DNA of 64,000 bases from positions 12,904 to 76,903 of the forward strand of contig JAEWOS010000033.1 of the NCBI GenBank assembly GCA_023460855.1, read 5' to 3'. Below the pieces are notes generated by a model. The model had not been told where the DNA came from. It made no database searches and was given only the letters and a program-made list of their open reading frames with translations. Below, piece after piece: positions 7,886 to 16,584 of this stretch. The stretch comes from Bacteroidota bacterium (lineage in GTDB: Bacteria > Bacteroidota > Bacteroidia > Flavobacteriales > Weeksellaceae). Each line of letters opens with the position of its first letter. Position 1 is the stretch's first letter. Both the position numbers and the translations under genes were made by a program.

Positions 7886-9025
7886 ATGGACTTTGAAATA
7901 TTCAAAAAGATTGTTGAGAGCTGTCACCTAAATTTCTTAATAGGATCGGGTGCATCGAAGCCTTTCCTTGGAACTTTGGGAGAAATTGAAAACTTACTTA
8001 CGGATTTAGCAAAAAGTAATATTGAAAAGGACGAAAGAACAGTTTTAGATTCCTCCATTAAGAAAAAGTACTGGGACGTTGCAATAAAAGGTAACATGGA
8101 CATTTATGATAGCAATCGAGGAAAATTGAAGATTACAAAGCAGAACTATTCAGAATTTTACAATTCAGTAAACACTATTTTATTGAAGAGAAAAACTAAT
8201 CTGATAAGTAAACAAGCAAATGTTTTTACAACCAATATGGACTTGTTCAATGAGTACACAATTGAAAGTTTACAGTTTGTTTACAACGATGGTTTTTCAG
8301 GAAGAATAAGGCCTGTATTTAGTACTTCCAACTTTAGTAACAGTGTTAAAAAAACAACTAATTACTTTGAGTACCAATCCGAATTACCATTATTTAATCT
8401 TTACAAACTTCACGGAAGTTTAAACTGGATGATGTCGGATAATGAAGAAGTACTTTATGATAATAACTTAATGCTTTTAGAAACGATTCATAAAATTATT
8501 ATACCAACTGAGGATCTTTTAGAAATTGAATATTCCAAAGAAGTTGATGGGAAAGAACAATGGTTTACTTTTTCAATTGAAGAACTTTACAAAAATCTAA
8601 CTAATCAAATGGTAAAAAAGAAAAAAGTTCATTCTGATTTCCTTGCTGCTTACGACAAATTAGTTATGATTAATCCTACAAAAGAAAAGTTTGAATCAAC
8701 AACTAGAAAGTTGGTTTTTTATGAATTGTTACGCATGTATTCAAATATTTTAGAGAAAGAGAATTCTGTTTTATTTGTACTGGGATTCTCTTTTGCTGAT
8801 GAGCATATTCGTGAAATTACATTAAGAGTTGCAAAAGCTAACCCGACATTACTTGTTGTTATTTTTGCTCATACCCCTGAAGCTAAAGATTTGATTGAAA
8901 AATCAATTGGTAAAAGAAACAATATTTTCTTTATTTACGATGAAAATATCTCTTTTTCATTGGATAAAATAACAGAAAATTACTTTGGGAAGTTAGCCAC
9001 AGAACTAAAATCGGGAAAGGAATGA
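7886..9025 (+). CDS. sir2: SIR2-domain NADase-like effector (SIR2-HerA type)
   Basis: The 379-aa protein has SIR2-fold landmarks: the nucleotide-binding loop FLIGSGASKPF (GSGAS at 20-24), TTNMD at 115-119 in place of the family TTNxD, and YKLHGSLNW at 173-181 with the likely catalytic His176. A late strand, FVLGFSFADEHIREI (about 296-310), is the usual end of the Rossmann fold in defence SIR2 proteins. In known defence systems such proteins hydrolyse NAD+ on phage infection. No Zn-binding cysteines of deacetylase sirtuins are visible, which agrees with an NADase role. The stop codon overlaps the start of the HerA-like gene by four bases (ATGA), strong evidence that the two act as a pair. Confidence 0.88.
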   Translation: MDFEIFKKIVESCHLNFLIGSGASKPFLGTLGEIENLLTDLAKSNIEKDERTVLDSSIKKKYWDVAIKGNMDIYDSNRGKLKITKQNYSEFYNSVNTILLKRKTNLISKQANVFTTNMDLFNEYTIESLQFVYNDGFSGRIRPVFSTSNFSNSVKKTTNYFEYQSELPLFNLYKLHGSLNWMMSDNEEVLYDNNLMLLETIHKIIIPTEDLLEIEYSKEVDGKEQWFTFSIEELYKNLTNQMVKKKKVHSDFLAAYDKLVMINPTKEKFESTTRKLVFYELLRMYSNILEKENSVLFVLGFSFADEHIREITLRVAKANPTLLVVIFAHTPEAKDLIEKSIGKRNNIFFIYDENISFSLDKITENYFGKLATELKSGKE

Positions 9026-10866
9026 CGCAGTCGGAAAATATTTTAAGAGTTGGAAAAATAATATCCGTTAAAGGTAGAATTATTGAGGTTTTAGTTGATA
9101 AAACAAAAAACTCTTCTCATTTGCTTTTTAATGGCGCACTTATAAGAAATGTATCGGTTGGAAGTTTCTTAAAAATTACTAAGGGATTCGAAATAATTAT
9201 AGGAAAAATTGAAGAAGAATATATAACAGAAGATAAAGAGTTTGTTGGAAAAGCTTATAAGCAAGAAAAGGAAAGAATAAATAGAATATTAAGAGTTAGT
9301 TTGGTTGGCTATTTCCAAGGTTATAAGTTTAAACAAGGAATAAATGAATTACCATTAATTGAAAACGAAGCTTTTCTATTAACAGTTGAAGAGTTTTACA
9401 AAGTTCACAAATTTATTAGTGATGATGACGTAAGTATTGATATTGGTTCCTTAGCTAATGAACAATCTGTTGCAATCGCTTTAGGTGTCAATAATTTATT
9501 TGCCAGTCACATTGGAATTTTTGGTAATACAGGTAGTGGAAAATCATACACTTTAGCAAGTATTTATCATAGCCTTTTTAATATATTTCAAAAGAAAAAA
9601 GGGTTTAAAGAAAATGCAAGATTTTTACTAATTGATTTTAATGGTGAGTATTCAAGCGAAAAATCAATTACAATTCGTAAGAAAGTTTTTAACTTATCTA
9701 CTAGAAAAAAGCTTATAGAAATTGACAAAGAGAACAAAATTGCAATTAATGAAGAAGTTATTTTAAATATTGAATTATTGTCAATTCTTGCAAGTGCAAC
9801 AGAGAAAACTCAAAAACCATTTATCAAAAGATGTCTGAGCTTTTATAATAAAGTTTTTAAAGGCTCGGATCCTCTTGAACATTTCAAAAATTCTTTAAAG
9901 AGAAATATCATTAATATTCTTTTCATGACAAATAAAGAAGTTAGTAAATCTTTATTAGATTATTTGTTTGAGATATTAGCAGATGTTAATCCTGATCTGA
10001 CTTCGGATTTTAACGATGAAATAGATTGGAATAATAAGAACTCTCATTTTATGTTTAGAGGAGGAGTTTCAAAAGCTTTAGATGAAGACGAGATAAAAAA
10101 AACTAAGATTTATATTGCGGTTGATGAGTATGAGTTTCCTGATAATTGCCTAAAAAAACTTATTCATTTTTTATACTTGCAAGTAATGTTTGATTTGCAT
10201 ACTAATAAAGCAGTTTACGAACACATTGCCCCTGCAATAAATAAGTTAAAAAGTAAATCGAATGATTTATATAAGGTCTTTGATTTTGAATCTGAAAAAA
10301 CTGATTTTTTTGAGGGTAATCCGAATTTTATTGTTGTCAATCTTAACGATGTAAATATCGACATAAAGAAAACGTTGCCATTAATTTTATCAAAGCATAT
10401 CTACGATAATCATAAATTATCTAGAGAAAAAAGTAACAAGAAATATCTGAATATTATAATTGATGAGGCGCACAATATTTTGTCATTTAATTCAGAAAGA
10501 GAAAGTGAAACTTGGAAAGATTATAGATTAGAAACATTTGAAGAAATTATTAAAGAGGGAAGAAAGTTTGGAGTTTTTCTTACTGTTGCAAGTCAGAGAC
10601 CTTCCGACATTTCAGCAACAATAATTTCACAATTACACAATTACTTTCTACATCGATTAATAAATAATCGAGATATTGAAGCAGTTGAAAAAACAGTATC
10701 TTATTTGGATAAATTATCTTTTGAAAGTTTACCAATTTTACCTACAGGTACGTGTATTCTAGCTGGTTTGTCTGCTCAACTTCCCATAATTGTTGAAATA
10801 AAGTCAATTGACCAACATTTTCAACCTAATAGTAATACGATTAAACCTGCTGATTTTTGGAATTAA
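9022..10866 (+). CDS. herA: HerA-like hexameric ATPase/translocase
   Basis: The 614-aa protein has an N-terminal HAS-barrel-like region (about 5-100). Walker A GNTGSGKS lies at 168-175 and Walker B IIIDEAHNIL near 480. The sensor and arginine-finger region VASQRPSDISATIISQLHNY is followed by FLHRLINNRDIEAV near 545-560. These are the FtsK/HerA-family hallmarks. In SIR2-HerA systems the ATPase assembles as a ring with the SIR2 protein and gates its NADase or nuclease activity. It starts within the sir2 stop codon and ends 12 bases before hsdR. Codon use is AT-rich. A role in DNA end resection like archaeal HerA-NurA is less likely, since no nurA is adjacent. Confidence 0.9.
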   Translation: MTQSENILRVGKIISVKGRIIEVLVDKTKNSSHLLFNGALIRNVSVGSFLKITKGFEIIIGKIEEEYITEDKEFVGKAYKQEKERINRILRVSLVGYFQGYKFKQGINELPLIENEAFLLTVEEFYKVHKFISDDDVSIDIGSLANEQSVAIALGVNNLFASHIGIFGNTGSGKSYTLASIYHSLFNIFQKKKGFKENARFLLIDFNGEYSSEKSITIRKKVFNLSTRKKLIEIDKENKIAINEEVILNIELLSILASATEKTQKPFIKRCLSFYNKVFKGSDPLEHFKNSLKRNIINILFMTNKEVSKSLLDYLFEILADVNPDLTSDFNDEIDWNNKNSHFMFRGGVSKALDEDEIKKTKIYIAVDEYEFPDNCLKKLIHFLYLQVMFDLHTNKAVYEHIAPAINKLKSKSNDLYKVFDFESEKTDFFEGNPNFIVVNLNDVNIDIKKTLPLILSKHIYDNHKLSREKSNKKYLNIIIDEAHNILSFNSERESETWKDYRLETFEEIIKEGRKFGVFLTVASQRPSDISATIISQLHNYFLHRLINNRDIEAVEKTVSYLDKLSFESLPILPTGTCILAGLSAQLPIIVEIKSIDQHFQPNSNTIKPADFWN

Positions 10867-10878
10867 AAAAAACTAATT

Positions 10879-13800
10879 ATGAAATTCACCGAAGCCCAGT
10901 TAGAAGCCGCCGTTATTTCCCTGCTTGAGGAGCAGGGGATTTCACATACTTCCGGTCTGCACATCCATAAAACGCTGGAAGAAGTACTGCTGAAAGACGA
11001 TCTGCAAAACTTTCTGGTGCAGCGGTATCAGGATATTACGCTCAACGAAATCCGTCAGATTATACTTAAGCTGGAGTATTTTTCGGCTTCGGCGCTGTAT
11101 GAGAGCAACCGCGACATTATCCGTCTTATTGCCGACGGCTTTACGCTGAAACGTGAGGATGCTTCCAAAAAAGACCTGTTTATTCAGCTGATTGATTATT
11201 CGGAGCAGGATAACAATATCTACCGTTTTGTCAACCAGCTCGAAATAAAAGGCACGGAAAAGCGCATTCCGGACGGAATTCTGTACATCAACGGGATTCC
11301 GCTCGTCATTTTTGAGTTTAAAACTGCCATTCAGGAAAATACCACCATTCACGATGCGTACAAACAGCTGACGGTGCGCTACAAACGCGACATTCCTGAA
11401 CTGCTGAAATACAATGCTTTTCTGGTACTCAGCGACGGCGTGAACAACAAAGCCGGTTCTATGTTTGCACCTTATGAGTTTTTCTATGGTTGGCGCAAAG
11501 CCGAAAGCGATGAAAAAATATCGAAAGACGGTATCGCTTCGCTTTATACCATGATGAAAGGGCTGTTCAACAGAAACCGTTTGCGTGATGTGATTCATCA
11601 TTTTATTTATTTTCCGGATACCAGCAAGAAACAGGAAAAGATCGTCTGCCGCTATCCGCAGTATTACGCAAGCCGGAAACTGTATCACAGCATTCTGGAA
11701 CACCGCAAACCCGAAGGCGACGGAAAGGGCGGCACCTACTTCGGGGCAACGGGAAGCGGCAAAAGTTATACAATGCTCTACCTTTCGCGGCTGCTGATGC
11801 GCAGTACCGAAATGGCGAGTCCTACCATTATTCTCATTACCGACCGTACAGATCTGGATGAACAGCTGTCCGGCACTTTTACCAATGCGAAAACTTTTAT
11901 CGGCGACAGCCATATCGTAAGTGTGGAATCTCGCCAGGATTTGCGCAACCAGCTCAGAAACCGGGAGAGCGGCGGTGTGTTTTTGACAACCATTCACAAG
12001 TTCACAGAAGATACAGAACTGCTTTCGGAACGCACCAATATTGTCTGCATTTCCGATGAGGCACACCGTTCGCAGATCAACCTGGACAAAAATCTGAAGA
12101 TTACGGATAAAGAAGTGAAGACAGGATACGGTTTTGCGTATTACCTGCATCAGTCGCTTCCGAATGCTACTTACGTCGGTTTTACGGGAACACCGGTGGA
12201 CAAAACGCTGGAAGTGTTTGGCGAGGTGGTGGATGCTTATACCATGAACGAATCGGTTCAGGATGAAATTACGGTGCGCATTGTGTATGAAGGCAGGGCG
12301 GCAAAAGTGTTGCTGCAGTCGGAAAAACTGAAAGAAATTGAAGATTATTATTCGCAGTGTGTGGCAGAAGGTTCCAGCGAGTATCAGGTAGAGGAAAGTA
12401 AAAAAGCCACTACAGGAATGAATGCCATATTGGGCGATAAAGACCGCCTGAAAGCGGTGGCTCAGGATTTTGTAAGCCATTATGAAAACCGCGTAAAAGA
12501 AGGCGCTACTGTATGCGGAAAAGCAATGTTTGTATCCTCCAGCCGGGAGATTGCTTACCGTTTCTACAGGGAACTGATGGAGCTGAGACCGGAGTGGGGA
12601 GATATAAAACCCCATGAAGACGGGGCAGAACTTTCCGAAAAGGAAAAGAAAGAACTGAAACCCATTGCCAAAGTGAATATGGTGATGACGCGCGACAAGG
12701 ACGATGAGAAAGACCTCTACGAACTGTTGGGCACGAAGGACGACCGTAAGGAACTCGACCGGCAGTTTAAACAGGAAAAGTCGAACTTCAAAATTGCCAT
12801 TGTGGTGGATATGTGGCTCACCGGTTTTGATGTGCCGTTTCTGGACAGCATCTACATTGACAAACCGATTCAGGAACATTCACTTATCCAGACCATTTCC
12901 CGTGTGAACCGTAAGTTTAAAGGCAAAGACAAAGGTTTGGTGGTGGATTATATCGGCATTAAAAACAATATGAATTACGCTTTGGCGAAATTCAACAGTA
13001 CCGATCAGAATGAATTTGAGGATATTGATAAAGCCATTACTATTGTAAAAGACCAGCTGGATCTGCTGCGGAAGCTGTTTCATCACTTCAATGCGAAGCC
13101 GTATTTTGAGGGCAGTCCCGTACAGAAACTTGAAAACCTTAATCTCGCTGCAGAATATGTACAGCAAACCGAAGATTTTGAGAAACGCTTTATGCGCATT
13201 GTTAAAAAGATGAAAGAGGCCTACAATATCTGCTGTTCTTCCGAAGCTTTTTCTGCTGCAGAGGTGGATGAGATTTATTTCTTTACGGCGGTACGGTCTA
13301 TTATTTATAAGCTGACGAAAAGGGATGCTCCCGATATTTCACAGATGAACGCCAAAGTTGCTAAAATGGTAGAAGAGGCGGTGCAGAGTGAAGGCGTGGA
13401 AGAGGTGTTTAAACTGGATGAAAACGCTGGAGAAAAGATTGATATTTTCGGGGAAGAATACCTGGAACGCATCAACCGCATTAAGCTTCCGAATACCAAA
13501 ATAAAAATACTGCAGCGGCTTCTGAAAATGGCGATTGACGATTTCAGGAAGGTGAACAAAATAAAAGGGGTTGATTTCAGCAAACGCCTGCAAAGCATTG
13601 TAGACCGGTACAACGAAAGAAGTGAAGACATGGTACTCGCCAATGATGTACTGGATGATCTTGCCGGACAAATGGCTGACCTGCTGCGCGACCTGAAAGA
13701 AGAAAAATACTCCTTTGAGAAAATGGGTGTCGACTTCGAGGAAAAGTCATTTTACGATATTCTGAAAGACATCCGCGACAAATACAAATTTGAGTACACC

Positions 13801-14019
13801 GAAGAAAAACTGATCGCTCTTGCTAAAGACATCAAGATCATTGTGGACGATAAAGCCAGATACACCGACTGGAGCGAGCGTGAAGACATTAAAGCCGAAC
13901 TGAAAGTAGACCTGATCCTCAAACTCGCCGAACACGGCTATCCTCCTGTAACCAGAGACGAAGTGTATAAGGAAATCTTTGAACAGGCGGAAAATTTCAG
14001 GAAATACATGGAAATTTAA
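10879..14019 (+). CDS. hsdR: Type I restriction enzyme endonuclease/translocase subunit HsdR
   Basis: HsdR pumps DNA using ATP and cuts far from unmethylated recognition sites. The 1046-aa protein has an N-terminal PD-(D/E)xK nuclease domain, with Asp132 in PDGILYINGIPL and Glu146-Phe-Lys148 in VIFEFKTA. The SF2 helicase core has GATGSGKS at 289-296, TDRTDLDEQL near 322-331, ISDEAH at 391-396, the motif III-like VGFTGTP, and the motif VI-like TISRVNR. A C-terminal helical domain binds the methyltransferase. Length is normal. Base composition matches hsdM, so the three-gene cassette upstream interrupts an otherwise uniform hsd operon. It is convergent with the next gene, with a 3-bp overlap of stop codons. 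Confidence 0.97.
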   Translation: MKFTEAQLEAAVISLLEEQGISHTSGLHIHKTLEEVLLKDDLQNFLVQRYQDITLNEIRQIILKLEYFSASALYESNRDIIRLIADGFTLKREDASKKDLFIQLIDYSEQDNNIYRFVNQLEIKGTEKRIPDGILYINGIPLVIFEFKTAIQENTTIHDAYKQLTVRYKRDIPELLKYNAFLVLSDGVNNKAGSMFAPYEFFYGWRKAESDEKISKDGIASLYTMMKGLFNRNRLRDVIHHFIYFPDTSKKQEKIVCRYPQYYASRKLYHSILEHRKPEGDGKGGTYFGATGSGKSYTMLYLSRLLMRSTEMASPTIILITDRTDLDEQLSGTFTNAKTFIGDSHIVSVESRQDLRNQLRNRESGGVFLTTIHKFTEDTELLSERTNIVCISDEAHRSQINLDKNLKITDKEVKTGYGFAYYLHQSLPNATYVGFTGTPVDKTLEVFGEVVDAYTMNESVQDEITVRIVYEGRAAKVLLQSEKLKEIEDYYSQCVAEGSSEYQVEESKKATTGMNAILGDKDRLKAVAQDFVSHYENRVKEGATVCGKAMFVSSSREIAYRFYRELMELRPEWGDIKPHEDGAELSEKEKKELKPIAKVNMVMTRDKDDEKDLYELLGTKDDRKELDRQFKQEKSNFKIAIVVDMWLTGFDVPFLDSIYIDKPIQEHSLIQTISRVNRKFKGKDKGLVVDYIGIKNNMNYALAKFNSTDQNEFEDIDKAITIVKDQLDLLRKLFHHFNAKPYFEGSPVQKLENLNLAAEYVQQTEDFEKRFMRIVKKMKEAYNICCSSEAFSAAEVDEIYFFTAVRSIIYKLTKRDAPDISQMNAKVAKMVEEAVQSEGVEEVFKLDENAGEKIDIFGEEYLERINRIKLPNTKIKILQRLLKMAIDDFRKVNKIKGVDFSKRLQSIVDRYNERSEDMVLANDVLDDLAGQMADLLRDLKEEKYSFEKMGVDFEEKSFYDILKDIRDKYKFEYTEEKLIALAKDIKIIVDDKARYTDWSEREDIKAELKVDLILKLAEHGYPPVTRDEVYKEIFEQAENFRKYMEI

Positions 14020-14399
14020 TTTTGATTGCAAAAAGTATTAAAATAAATTTCGCCTAAAGAGTCAGGAACAACAAATAACATTTCTATTTCATAAGATTTT
14101 AAAGAAATGCTATGTAAAACTTTTCCTTCTTTTGAATAAACGATAAATTGCGCCATCCCGATTTGTCTTTCTATGCAGTCAAACTTCCATAATAACATCG
14201 AGTAACCTTCAGCTTTCATCTTTTTACCGCTGGAATTAATATATTCAATTGAATCGGAAACAGTTTTTATCCAGCCTGAATCTTCATTGTTAGGTTTGTA
14301 GTAGTATTTATTTGAATCCTGCTCGCCCATATATTGCCAGTCCTGCGAGTATACTGAAGTTGTAAAGAAAAACACTACACAAAGAGTAAAATATTTCAT
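14016..14399 (-). CDS. Secreted surface-adhesin-E-like small protein
   Basis: The 127-aa product has a clear signal peptide (MKYFTLCVVFFFTTSVYSQ). The mature part has the layout of the Surface-adhesin protein E family (PF16747-like): an initial DWQYMG strand, a repeated aromatic YYYKP, then KMKAEGYSMLLWKFDC with a mid cysteine, an IVYSKEGKVL strand, and a final PDSLGEIYFNTFC with a second cysteine that could pair with the first. The function in Bacteroidota is unknown; export to the periplasm or cell surface is predicted. The gene ends on hsdR's stop codon from the opposite strand, so it probably lies just outside the restriction locus. Confidence 0.75.
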   Translation of the reverse strand: MKYFTLCVVFFFTTSVYSQDWQYMGEQDSNKYYYKPNNEDSGWIKTVSDSIEYINSSGKKMKAEGYSMLLWKFDCIERQIGMAQFIVYSKEGKVLHSISLKSYEIEMLFVVPDSLGEIYFNTFCNQN

Positions 14400-14533
14400 T
14401 TATTGAGCTTTTATCAAATTTACAAATTTCTTAAATAAGGCAAAATATTTGCTGACCGCTCAAATGACGAAAATATAAGTTTTCAATTAAGCTTAAACTC
14501 TAAATATATTTGTCCCTTCGACTAATAATTCGC

Positions 14534-14607
14534 AGGATTTCGTATCGAGAAGTTATTATTAAGAGTTTTCGATACGCTTCACTTCGTTCAGCTACTCGAA
14601 CTGACGG
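14534..14607. repeat. Dispersed repeat unit A (CGTATCGAGAAG type)
   Basis: The unit begins AGGATTTCGTATCGAGAAGT and ends CTACTCGAACTGACGG. It is almost identical to unit B 120 bp downstream. CGTATCGA and TCGATACG within the unit are complementary and could form a hairpin around AAGTTATTATTAAGAG. A degenerate relative is at 18706-18730. Confidence 0.8.
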
Positions 14608-14653
14608 TAAGTCATACATCAAAATATTTGCGTCACTTCGAGTAGAAATCTTA

Positions 14654-14727
14654 AGGATTTCGTATCGAGAAGTTATTATTAAGAGTTTTCGATACGCTTC
14701 ACTTTACTCCGCTACTCGAACTGACGG
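14654..14727. repeat. Dispersed repeat unit B (CGTATCGAGAAG type)
   Basis: This is the second copy, with a few substitutions in the middle (TTCGTTCA of unit A is TTACTCC here). Similarity extends weakly leftwards to the ATATTTG stretch before both units, so the repeated block may be about 100 bp. Confidence 0.8.
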
Positions 14728-14840
14728 AAACTTCAAGTTTGCACCTTAAACTGTTTAATCTTGAACTGTTTTTCCAGAAAATTTCTATTTTTCTGTAACA
14801 AAATTCCGATCCCAATACTTACCTGTCAGTAACGGTCAGC

Positions 14841-15332
14841 ATGCAAAACCTTGAAAAGGACTTTCTGGAGAAAATTGAAAAGCACAAAGGCGTGATTTTC
14901 AAGATTTCCAAGATGTACATGGATAATTTCGACGATCAGAAAGACCTTTTCCAGGAAATTACTTTCCAGGCTTGGAAAGCCTACCCAAAATTTGAAGGCA
15001 GAAGCGAATTTTCTACCTGGTTGTACAGAATTGCATTGAACACCGCCATCGTATTTCTAAAATCTGAGAAGAAACGCAGCATTTTCTCAAGTTCAAATTA
15101 CGAGAATTTGAAATTACCAGTCGATGAGTATGAGGATGAAGGAGAGCAAAAACTCAAGAAAATGTATGAAGCGATCCAGCAATTGAATCCGATCGACAAA
15201 GCACTAATTTTTTATTTTTTGCAAGATTATAGCGGAAAAGAAATGGCAGAACAATTAGGAATAACGGAAGGAAATTGCAGAGTTAAACTGAACCGCGCAA
15301 AGGATAAATTAAAGCAACTGATTAATCATTAA
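14841..15332 (+). CDS. ECF-type RNA polymerase sigma factor
   Basis: The 163-aa protein has the two sigma-70 regions of extracytoplasmic-function factors. Region 2 lies around 25-85, with DLFQEITFQAWKAY and STWLYRIALNTAI, and region 4 around 115-160, with SGKEMAEQLGITEGNCRVK as the helix-turn-helix. It directs polymerase to a stress regulon that cannot be told from the sequence. The next gene (29 bases downstream) is a membrane protein that may hold the sigma factor inactive; that pairing is an inference, because no classic zinc-binding anti-sigma motif is visible. The ATG at 14841 is preceded by AACGGTCAGC. Confidence 0.93.
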   Translation: MQNLEKDFLEKIEKHKGVIFKISKMYMDNFDDQKDLFQEITFQAWKAYPKFEGRSEFSTWLYRIALNTAIVFLKSEKKRSIFSSSNYENLKLPVDEYEDEGEQKLKKMYEAIQQLNPIDKALIFYFLQDYSGKEMAEQLGITEGNCRVKLNRAKDKLKQLINH

Positions 15333-15360
15333 GCTCAAAACCACTTCTAAAAATTTTAAA

Positions 15361-16179
15361 ATGGAACTTGACAACATAAAAGATCTTTGGAATCAAGAGG
15401 AGGTTTCCGAAACTCCCGATATTTCAACATCACAACAAAAAGAACTGCATCATCCGTTGGGAAAAATCCGGAAAAATATGCGTATGGAATTTTGGACCAC
15501 TTTAGCTTTGCTTATTCCGTTGGTGGTAATTCTGTACTTCAGTATTGATAATTTAAGACTCAAAACGTACACCGTAACACTGGTAACGGTAATGATTCTG
15601 ATTATTATTTTTTACTTCAGAAAATTCTTTCTTTTCTACCGAGAACTGGGAAATGTAATGTTGAATACTAAGGATTCAATCAAGGATCTCTTACACCAGT
15701 TTGAACTTAATAAGCAATATTATCTTTCCTATTACCTTGCTTTTGGGCCTGCCTTTGTGTGTGAAATGATACTCATCAATGAATTCCAATTTCGAAAAAC
15801 TCCAGTTATAAAAGCAGCTGAACAGGCGCAAGAACTTGCTTTATTGATGGCTTTTGTAATGTTAACATTGTTAGGGCTGTACGCCATGTATGCTCTTGGT
15901 AAATGGTGGTTCCAATATTATTATGGTAAATATGTGGATGATGTGATAATTATTGATACTCAAATCAATGGGGGCAACGAAGCAAAAATAAAAAGTATCC
16001 GGAAGAGAAGAAATAGCTGGTTCAATCGGTCAGAAAGATTCTTTCAGAGTAAGGTCGGGAACGCGGGAAAAACTTTCAATTTAATCTTTTGGTTTGTTTT
16101 TTATTCGCTGATTGCGGTATTGATTACCACCTTTGGATCTATGGTGATTACCATCCTGTTAAATTATTTTGAGAGATAA
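15361..16179 (+). CDS. Membrane protein downstream of ECF sigma factor, putative regulator
   Basis: The 272-aa protein begins with a soluble acidic head (MELDNIKDLWNQEEVSETPD) and then has four or so hydrophobic segments: about 44-64 (FWTTLALLIPLVVILYF), 71-90 (TYTVTLVTVMILIIIFYF), 155-178 (LALLMAFVMLTLLGLYAMYA) and 243-268 (IFWFVFYSLIAVLITTFG). Basic stretches lie between. Many Bacteroidota ECF sigma genes are followed by such a membrane protein whose cytosolic N-terminal head is the likely sigma-binding part. The start LDNIKDLWN is typical of that group. Function remains inferred from position. Confidence 0.7.
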   Translation: MELDNIKDLWNQEEVSETPDISTSQQKELHHPLGKIRKNMRMEFWTTLALLIPLVVILYFSIDNLRLKTYTVTLVTVMILIIIFYFRKFFLFYRELGNVMLNTKDSIKDLLHQFELNKQYYLSYYLAFGPAFVCEMILINEFQFRKTPVIKAAEQAQELALLMAFVMLTLLGLYAMYALGKWWFQYYYGKYVDDVIIIDTQINGGNEAKIKSIRKRRNSWFNRSERFFQSKVGNAGKTFNLIFWFVFYSLIAVLITTFGSMVITILLNYFER

Positions 16180-16234
16180 TTTGTAACAAATTTTCCAAAC
16201 ATTCACTAACTAATAAATTCAAACAAAAATTATT

Positions 16235-16513
16235 ATGAAAACAACAAAATTTAGCAGACTAATTCTTAAAGCGATTACGTGGGGAATGATCAGTACATTA
16301 ATTGTTAATTTTATTTCCTTCCTACTAGAATTGTCAAAGTATTCCGCCAATGAAAATTTGAACTGGCTTTTTTCTTACGGAAGATTTACAATAAATGGTG
16401 AGTTGACAGGGTATGAAATTGTTAGTTCCACGGCAATACTGTCAGCAATCTCTTTGGTTATCTTAATTTTGTCCGACAGAGAACGTTGGATAGAAACTAA
16501 AATAAAATTTTAG
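16235..16513 (+). CDS. Small membrane protein of unknown function
   Basis: The 92-aa product has two hydrophobic segments, about 10-30 (AITWGMISTLIVNFISFLLE) and 62-80 (EIVSSTAILSAISLVILIL), with a polar loop between, and a basic C-terminus (RERWIETKIKF). I recognise no family. It follows the sigma-factor locus by 55 bases in the same direction, and the pair is closed by a terminator, so it may share the transcript. Confidence 0.5.
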   Translation: MKTTKFSRLILKAITWGMISTLIVNFISFLLELSKYSANENLNWLFSYGRFTINGELTGYEIVSSTAILSAISLVILILSDRERWIETKIKF

Positions 16514-16545
16514 AACATAAAATATTTTCAAATACTTATTACAAA

Positions 16546-16577
16546 AACAAAACCTCCCAAATTAGGAGGTTTGTTTC
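16546..16577. terminator. Bidirectional hairpin terminator
   Basis: AACAAAACCTCC pairs with GGAGGTTTGTT around a CAAATTA loop, with T-rich sequence on one side and A-rich on the other. It lies between the sigma-factor operon and the convergent ABC1-like gene and could serve both. Confidence 0.7.
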
Positions 16578-16584
16578 ATTTATG

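Larger units (their letters stand above)
14400..14840. other. Intergenic region with two tandem repeat units
   Basis: The 441-bp gap holds two ~74-bp near-identical units 120 bp apart (listed separately) and, near its right end, the leader of the sigma factor gene. No gene longer than the shadows of the repeats is visible. Confidence 0.6.

Noticed and set aside
9022..10866. HerA as partner of a NurA nuclease
   Set aside because: No NurA-like gene is adjacent; the overlapping partner is a SIR2-domain gene.
10942..12879. Long open frame (645 codons) on the minus strand within hsdR
   Set aside because: It is fully antisense to a gene with clear family motifs, has a composition rich in Phe/His/Arg typical of antisense shadows, and shows no recognisable domain.
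4414..14019. The hsd/SIR2-HerA locus as a tRNA-borne island
   Set aside because: No tRNA, integrase or direct repeats were found at its borders; the palindromic repeats at 4.3 kb have no partner at 14.0 kb.
14534..14727. CRISPR array
   Set aside because: Only two units, too long for CRISPR repeats, spacer not unique, no cas genes.
14510..14749. 79-codon frame across the two tandem repeats
   Set aside because: The translation is a repeated RISYREVIIKSFRYASL pattern, i.e. the DNA repeat read twice, not a gene.
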